Positions 61,026 through 64,000 of a stretch of DNA of 64,000 nt are shown here, one piece after another. The translations under genes and the position numbers were made by a program. The DNA is from Myxococcus stipitatus. Lineage in GTDB: Bacteria; Myxococcota; Myxococcia; Myxococcales; Myxococcaceae. Numbering within the stretch: the first letter of the stretch is position 1; each line of letters opens with the position of its first letter. Location: NCBI RefSeq assembly GCF_037414475.1, contig NZ_CP147913.1, forward strand, positions 3,162,001 to 3,226,000, in the 5' to 3' direction. Under the pieces are notes generated by a model that had not been told where the DNA came from, did not search any database, and saw only the letters and a list, made by a program, of their open reading frames with translations.

Positions 61026-62027
61026 CTACTTGGGCGGCTCGTTGTAGCCCGCGTCGCCGTAGGGCTTGAGGCGCTCCAGCCATAGGTTCTCCAGCACTTG
61101 GAGCTCCTCCTTCAAGTCCACGCCCGGCTCCTTGGGCGGAGCGAGCACGTCCAGCACGTCGAAGGTGAACTGGGCCTCGCCGTAGCGGTTCCAGTCCGCC
61201 AGCAGCGCGGGGATGCGAGGCATGCCGCTGGTCAGCTCGAAGCGGATGCGGTTGAGCATGCCTGGGAGGTTGAGGCTCGCGCCCACCAGCACCTTGCCGT
61301 TGGCGTGGTTGCGCACGGCGAACACCCCCATGGCTGGGGGCTTCTCCTTGTACTCGCGCTTCAGGTCCGAGCGGCGTGCTCGGCTTCCAGACGGAGAAGA
61401 GGACTCGGCAGAAGACATGGAGGACTTCCTTGTGGGGTGAAGAGAGGTGGACGAGGCGCTTGTGTCCTCGCGGCACAGCTGGATGAGGCGCTGCTCGAGC
61501 CGGGCATGGGCCTGCGCATCCCGAGGCTCCAGCCAGTTGGGCCCCACGCGCGCCCAGTCCTCATCGGACGGGTCCGCGCCCAGCGCCTTCAACACAGGGG
61601 ACTCGCAGATGAAGAAATGGTCCCGGAAGGGGAAGAGGTGGCCCCCGGCGTCGCGCAGCGAGGCGACGGCCTCGTCGTACGAGGAGAACCAGCGGTTGAG
61701 GAAGAGGCCGCCAATGCGGGAGAGGAGTTGCTCGAAGTCGACACGCGGCGCCTCTCGGGCATCACACGCGTGCTTCAGCTCGCTCCAGGAGGTGTGCCCC
61801 TGCTCATGCGCGATGACGGCGAGCGCGTGCTTGCGTTGGAGGGTGTCCCGTCGCGCGAGCACCTCGCCCAGGGACAACCGGGAGAGGGCGGGCAGCGCGC
61901 GGAAGCGCTCCGCCGCCTGGGTGGAGCGCGCCGAGTCGGTCGAACCCAGCGCCTTCAGCAGGAGCGAAGCGCGGACCTTGCACTCATCGAGGGAGAGCGG
62001 TTCTGGAGAGGGTGAGACGGTTTCCAT
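61026..62027 (-). CDS. fusion of a helical SW-LK domain and a GIY-YIG-type domain (333 aa)
   Basis: Two parts. Residues ~1-195 are helical, with IAHEQGHTSWSELKHACDA near residue 75, like the segment found before ankyrin or other domains in proteins of the I-A-x-E-x-G-x-x-S-W-x-x-L-K kind. Residues ~205-333 (MGVFAVRNHANGKVLVGASL, NLPGMLNRIRFELTSGMPRI, then WLERLKPYGDAGYNEPPK) match GIY-YIG nuclease family proteins that normally stand alone at ~130 residues. An internal ATG at 61418 with AAGGAAG six bases upstream could produce the GIY-YIG part on its own. Whether this is a true fusion or two proteins read in one frame is unclear. It sits between copA and the ECF sigma gene. Confidence 0.66.
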   Translation of the reverse strand: METVSPSPEPLSLDECKVRASLLLKALGSTDSARSTQAAERFRALPALSRLSLGEVLARRDTLQRKHALAVIAHEQGHTSWSELKHACDAREAPRVDFEQLLSRIGGLFLNRWFSSYDEAVASLRDAGGHLFPFRDHFFICESPVLKALGADPSDEDWARVGPNWLEPRDAQAHARLEQRLIQLCREDTSASSTSLHPTRKSSMSSAESSSPSGSRARRSDLKREYKEKPPAMGVFAVRNHANGKVLVGASLNLPGMLNRIRFELTSGMPRIPALLADWNRYGEAQFTFDVLDVLAPPKEPGVDLKEELQVLENLWLERLKPYGDAGYNEPPK

Positions 62028-62129
62028 GCGAGGTCCCTCATCGGCGGCCCCACCCGTGTCATGGGCCGTGGAAGGAACTGTTGGGAAACTGTCGGTCCAG
62101 CGGGGTGAAGCGAGGGTGACGTCGTCTTT

Positions 62130-62159
62130 TCGGGAAGGCGCCCCTCGGCACCTTCCCGA
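62130..62159 (-). terminator. hairpin between the ECF sigma gene and the GIY-YIG fusion gene
   Basis: Perfect 9-base stem TCGGGAAGG / CCTTCCCGA with a 12-base loop, ~70 bases after the sigma gene. Flanked by a TTTT run on one side only, in the wrong sense for transcription from the sigma gene, so its role as terminator is uncertain. Confidence 0.4.
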
Positions 62160-62227
62160 GAATTAATGGCGGGGCCCGTGCTTCGGCAAGGGCTTTCTCA
62201 CCGCCAGGCGTCCTGACCGCCGCCTGC

Positions 62228-62809
62228 TCAAGCGTGCGACTTGCAGGAGCAGTTCAGGCAGCCGTGGGACGCGCAGGAGCCACAGCTTCGCTCCAACTGC
62301 TTCTTCAGGGCCTGCCGGGCGCGGTGCAGTCGCACGCCCGCGTTGTTGGGAGTGATGCCCGCCTCGCGAGCCACGTCCGGCACCGCGCGCTCTTCCAGGT
62401 CCACCTGGCGCACCATCTCCGCGTATTCGGGCTTGAGGGTGGGCAGGAGCTTCCCCACGCAGGCGCAGACCGCCTGCTTGAGCTCCGGGTCCTCGGAGGG
62501 CTCCTCGGCCTCGCGAGCCTCGCGCTCAAGCGCGCGCCCCTCCACCTGCTGGCGGCGGTAGTGGTCCACCATCGCGTTGCGCAGCAGACGGTAGAACCAC
62601 GTCACCGCGCCCTCCGCGTCAGACAGGGTGCCGCCCTTCTCGAGCGACTTCACGAAGGCGGACTGGAGGATCTCCTCCGCCGTCGCGCGGTTGCCCACGC
62701 GCCGCTCCACGAAGGCGAGGAACTGCCGGTGATTGTCCACCAGGGCCCGCGTCACCACGTCGCCCTCTTCCCGCATCGCCTCCACGCCACCCTGCTCAAC
62801 CGCGTTCAT
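62228..62809 (-). CDS. CorE-like ECF sigma factor with Cys-rich C terminus (193 aa)
   Basis: RNA polymerase sigma factor of the CorE type (ECF44-like), which senses metal directly instead of using an anti-sigma factor. Sigma2 region: NRATAEEILQSAFVKSL and GAVTWFYRLLRNAMVDHYRR. The linker has a C-x-C pair (C115, C117 in QAVCACVGK). Sigma4 has LKPEYAEMVRQVDLEERAVP and a helix-turn-helix ending NNAGVRLHRARQALKKQL. The tail has five cysteines (C176, C179, C184, C187, C189 in SCGSCASHGCLNCSCKSHA). In M. xanthus CorE, the linker C-x-C and the Cys-rich tail read the copper redox state; CorE2 reads Cd/Zn. Which metal applies here cannot be told. AGGAGGG precedes the ATG at 62809. Confidence 0.9.
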   Translation of the reverse strand: MNAVEQGGVEAMREEGDVVTRALVDNHRQFLAFVERRVGNRATAEEILQSAFVKSLEKGGTLSDAEGAVTWFYRLLRNAMVDHYRRQQVEGRALEREAREAEEPSEDPELKQAVCACVGKLLPTLKPEYAEMVRQVDLEERAVPDVAREAGITPNNAGVRLHRARQALKKQLERSCGSCASHGCLNCSCKSHA

Positions 62810-63486
62810 CCATTCCCTCCTCTGAACTTCAACATTCACGTGCCGCGCACCCACATGAATGCGCCGGCCAGGGCCCGCGCACAAGGCAAGTCGTATACCC
62901 GAAGCCCTCATCAACGATTCCCAGCAGTTGGCCGGTGGCAAGCCACCCTCATGTGTAACCACGGCCATCACACTGTGATGAACCTGAGCGAAAGACGGCC
63001 GGGGTTCCCACCCCGCGTCCTCCTGCTCACCTTGCGTGGAATGACTCACACGCGGGAGACATCCGAAACAACATCACAACTTTCTCGCCGATTCCCCGGT
63101 GGCAAGGTACAGTGCCTCCCGCAGGGGCCTGTTGACCAACAATCTCGACTCTTCGTGAGCCGGTGCGGTTGCAGCGCCTCGTTCCAGGGACAGCCCGCAC
63201 GCGCTCACGCTTCTTGGAACGCATGCCCCATGCCTAGACAACTGCTGTTCGGAGCCCTCCTCCCGTCGGTCCGATGTCCCCCGCCGAGGGACGGCTGACC
63301 CGTCGCGCCATTCCCATCCAGAGCGTGAGCGGCACGGGCTCGCAGGCCCGCGAGCCAGGTCCGGGACGCTCGCGCCCCAGGACGGACAGAAGCGCATCCG
63401 CGCCTGGAACACCAATGACTTGCAGGCCGGCTCCGCTGTCTTCACCGGACGGCCGCACTCTCACGTCTTTACCTCAAGGAAACACC
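62810..63486. other. 677-base region without a supported gene
   Basis: Contains the upstream region of the sigma gene, with the palindromic element at 62954-62981 and a TATA-like patch (GGGTATACGAC on the minus strand, near 62895). The rest, to 63486, has open frames on both strands but none with a ribosome site, signal peptide or recognisable motif. Base composition is a little less GC-rich than the neighbours. Confidence 0.55.
62954..62981 (-). promoter_or_regulatory. palindromic element shared with the multicopper oxidase operon (site 2)
   Basis: Read towards the sigma gene: TCATCACAGTGTGATG, six bases (GCCGTG), GTTACA. Twenty-four of 28 positions equal site 1 at 52248-52275. The inner arms CATCACA-C/G-TGTGATG are perfect. 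Its end is 144 bases from the sigma start codon, against 142 bases at site 1. Confidence 0.6.
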
Positions 63487-64000
63487 ATGCAATCCCTCAT
63501 TCAGAAACTGGCACTCGTGTCGCTTCTGGGCTTCACGGCCTGTGGCGCTCCTCAGGACTCAGCGGGAGACCTCCCTGGCGAGACAGGCACGAGCGAACAG
63601 AAGCTCAACGGCACGGAGGTGGCGCTACCCATGTGCGACCTCTCGACCATTCCCTCGGGTTGGTCCTGCTGGCTGGACTACGACAAACAGACTGCGTGCC
63701 CCGCCGGACAGACTCCTGCGATTTTCTGGCTCCGCCCCAACACCGGCTCCGAGTACGTCCGAGCGGATGCCACTTTCGGGAGGCCCCAGGTGAAGGTGTG
63801 GTCCCTGTCATGGGGTGTGAACACCTTCCTCAGTCGCGGGCAATCCGTGCTCTGCGAAAGCACCAACAACACCTATCGCGCCTCCACCTGGAGCCGGTAC
63901 ACGGGCACGACGGGAACACCCCAGCGACAGGCCATGCTGACCTCCTTCGTCGACCACATCCGCCCTGCCCTTGTGCGAGGAACGGTGTTCGCGTCCTTCA
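63487..64000 (+). CDS. lipoprotein of unknown function, cut by right window edge (171+ aa)
   Basis: Signal peptide MQSLIQKLALVSLLGFTAC with lipobox, then a linker (PQDSAGDLPGETGTSEQKLN) and a mature domain with scattered cysteines and aromatics (CDLSTIPSGWSCWLDYDKQT, WSLSWGVNTFLSRGQSVLCE). No stop before 64000. AAGGAAA precedes the ATG at 63487. I do not recognise the family; the EQK-L-N ending of the linker is common among myxobacterial lipoproteins. Confidence 0.75.
   Translation, partial: MQSLIQKLALVSLLGFTACGAPQDSAGDLPGETGTSEQKLNGTEVALPMCDLSTIPSGWSCWLDYDKQTACPAGQTPAIFWLRPNTGSEYVRADATFGRPQVKVWSLSWGVNTFLSRGQSVLCESTNNTYRASTWSRYTGTTGTPQRQAMLTSFVDHIRPALVRGTVFASF

Noticed and set aside
63050..63486. 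Possible small gene on either strand between the sigma promoter region and the last lipoprotein
   Set aside because: Open frames exist but none has a ribosome site, export signal or recognisable motif.
1..64000. Search by eye for tRNA, rRNA, CRISPR repeats, IS ends and riboswitches
   Set aside because: None seen; direct repeats found are only those of the tandem lipoprotein pair and the 28-base element.

Overview
The window is very GC-rich DNA with dense genes and many long spurious antisense frames. Its gene content points to a myxobacterium (Myxococcota, probably Myxococcaceae): a SitA-type lipoprotein toxin remnant with an Imm11-like partner, a CorE-like copper-type ECF sigma factor, PAS and receiver sensor kinases outside operons, and many lipoproteins. 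I saw no rRNA, tRNA, CRISPR array, IS element or phage block.

Layout. (1) 1-4808, minus strand: a polysaccharide export/assembly operon in which a Wzc-type bacterial tyrosine kinase is followed by two GT4 glycosyltransferases and the start of a membrane protein cut by the window edge; stops and starts overlap by 4 bp. (2) 5024-8921, plus: a glycosyltransferase/methyltransferase fusion, a multi-pass membrane protein, a small cytochrome c and a small acidic exported protein. (3) 8953-18873: a PAS histidine kinase, mfd, a DUF2167-like membrane protein, a flavodoxin-fold reductase, an ArgE-type deacetylase and HutF. (4) 18938-22499: two nearly identical tandem lipoproteins with a GELHG (ChaN/TIKI-like) domain, and a ferritin-like protein. 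(5) 22659-26689: LigD, a DMT transporter, a STAS-like protein. (6) 26765-36249, minus: a tight five-gene operon of exported proteins (DUF1549/1588-like Cys-rich protein, small lipoprotein, Tat-exported DUF1501 protein, lipoprotein ending in a c-type haem motif, FG-GAP lipoprotein) with no function I can name. (7) 36418-45038: DUF420 protein, metallophosphoesterase, Lhr helicase, a kinase with a degenerate receiver domain, a cysteine-synthase-family enzyme. (8) 45167-62809: a heavy-metal/copper region.

The metal region holds a Cys-rich exported protein and a CzcCBA/Cus-type RND efflux operon, then (after a peptidoglycan amidase) an operon of metal-binding lipoprotein, TolC-like outer membrane lipoprotein and Tat-exported multicopper oxidase, then a Rieske oxygenase, the SitA/Imm11 remnant, a CopA-type P1B ATPase, a GIY-YIG fusion protein and the CorE-like sigma factor. 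His-rich tails and a CPMHPEV/CPKCGM metal-binding motif recur on these components. Two promoter regions here, that of the multicopper oxidase operon and that of the sigma factor, share a 28-base element built on a perfect TCATCACA-G-TGTGATGA palindrome, in the same orientation and about 143 bases from the start codon. I consider this the most testable new observation in the window. Function statements rest on motif reading and family knowledge, not on searches.
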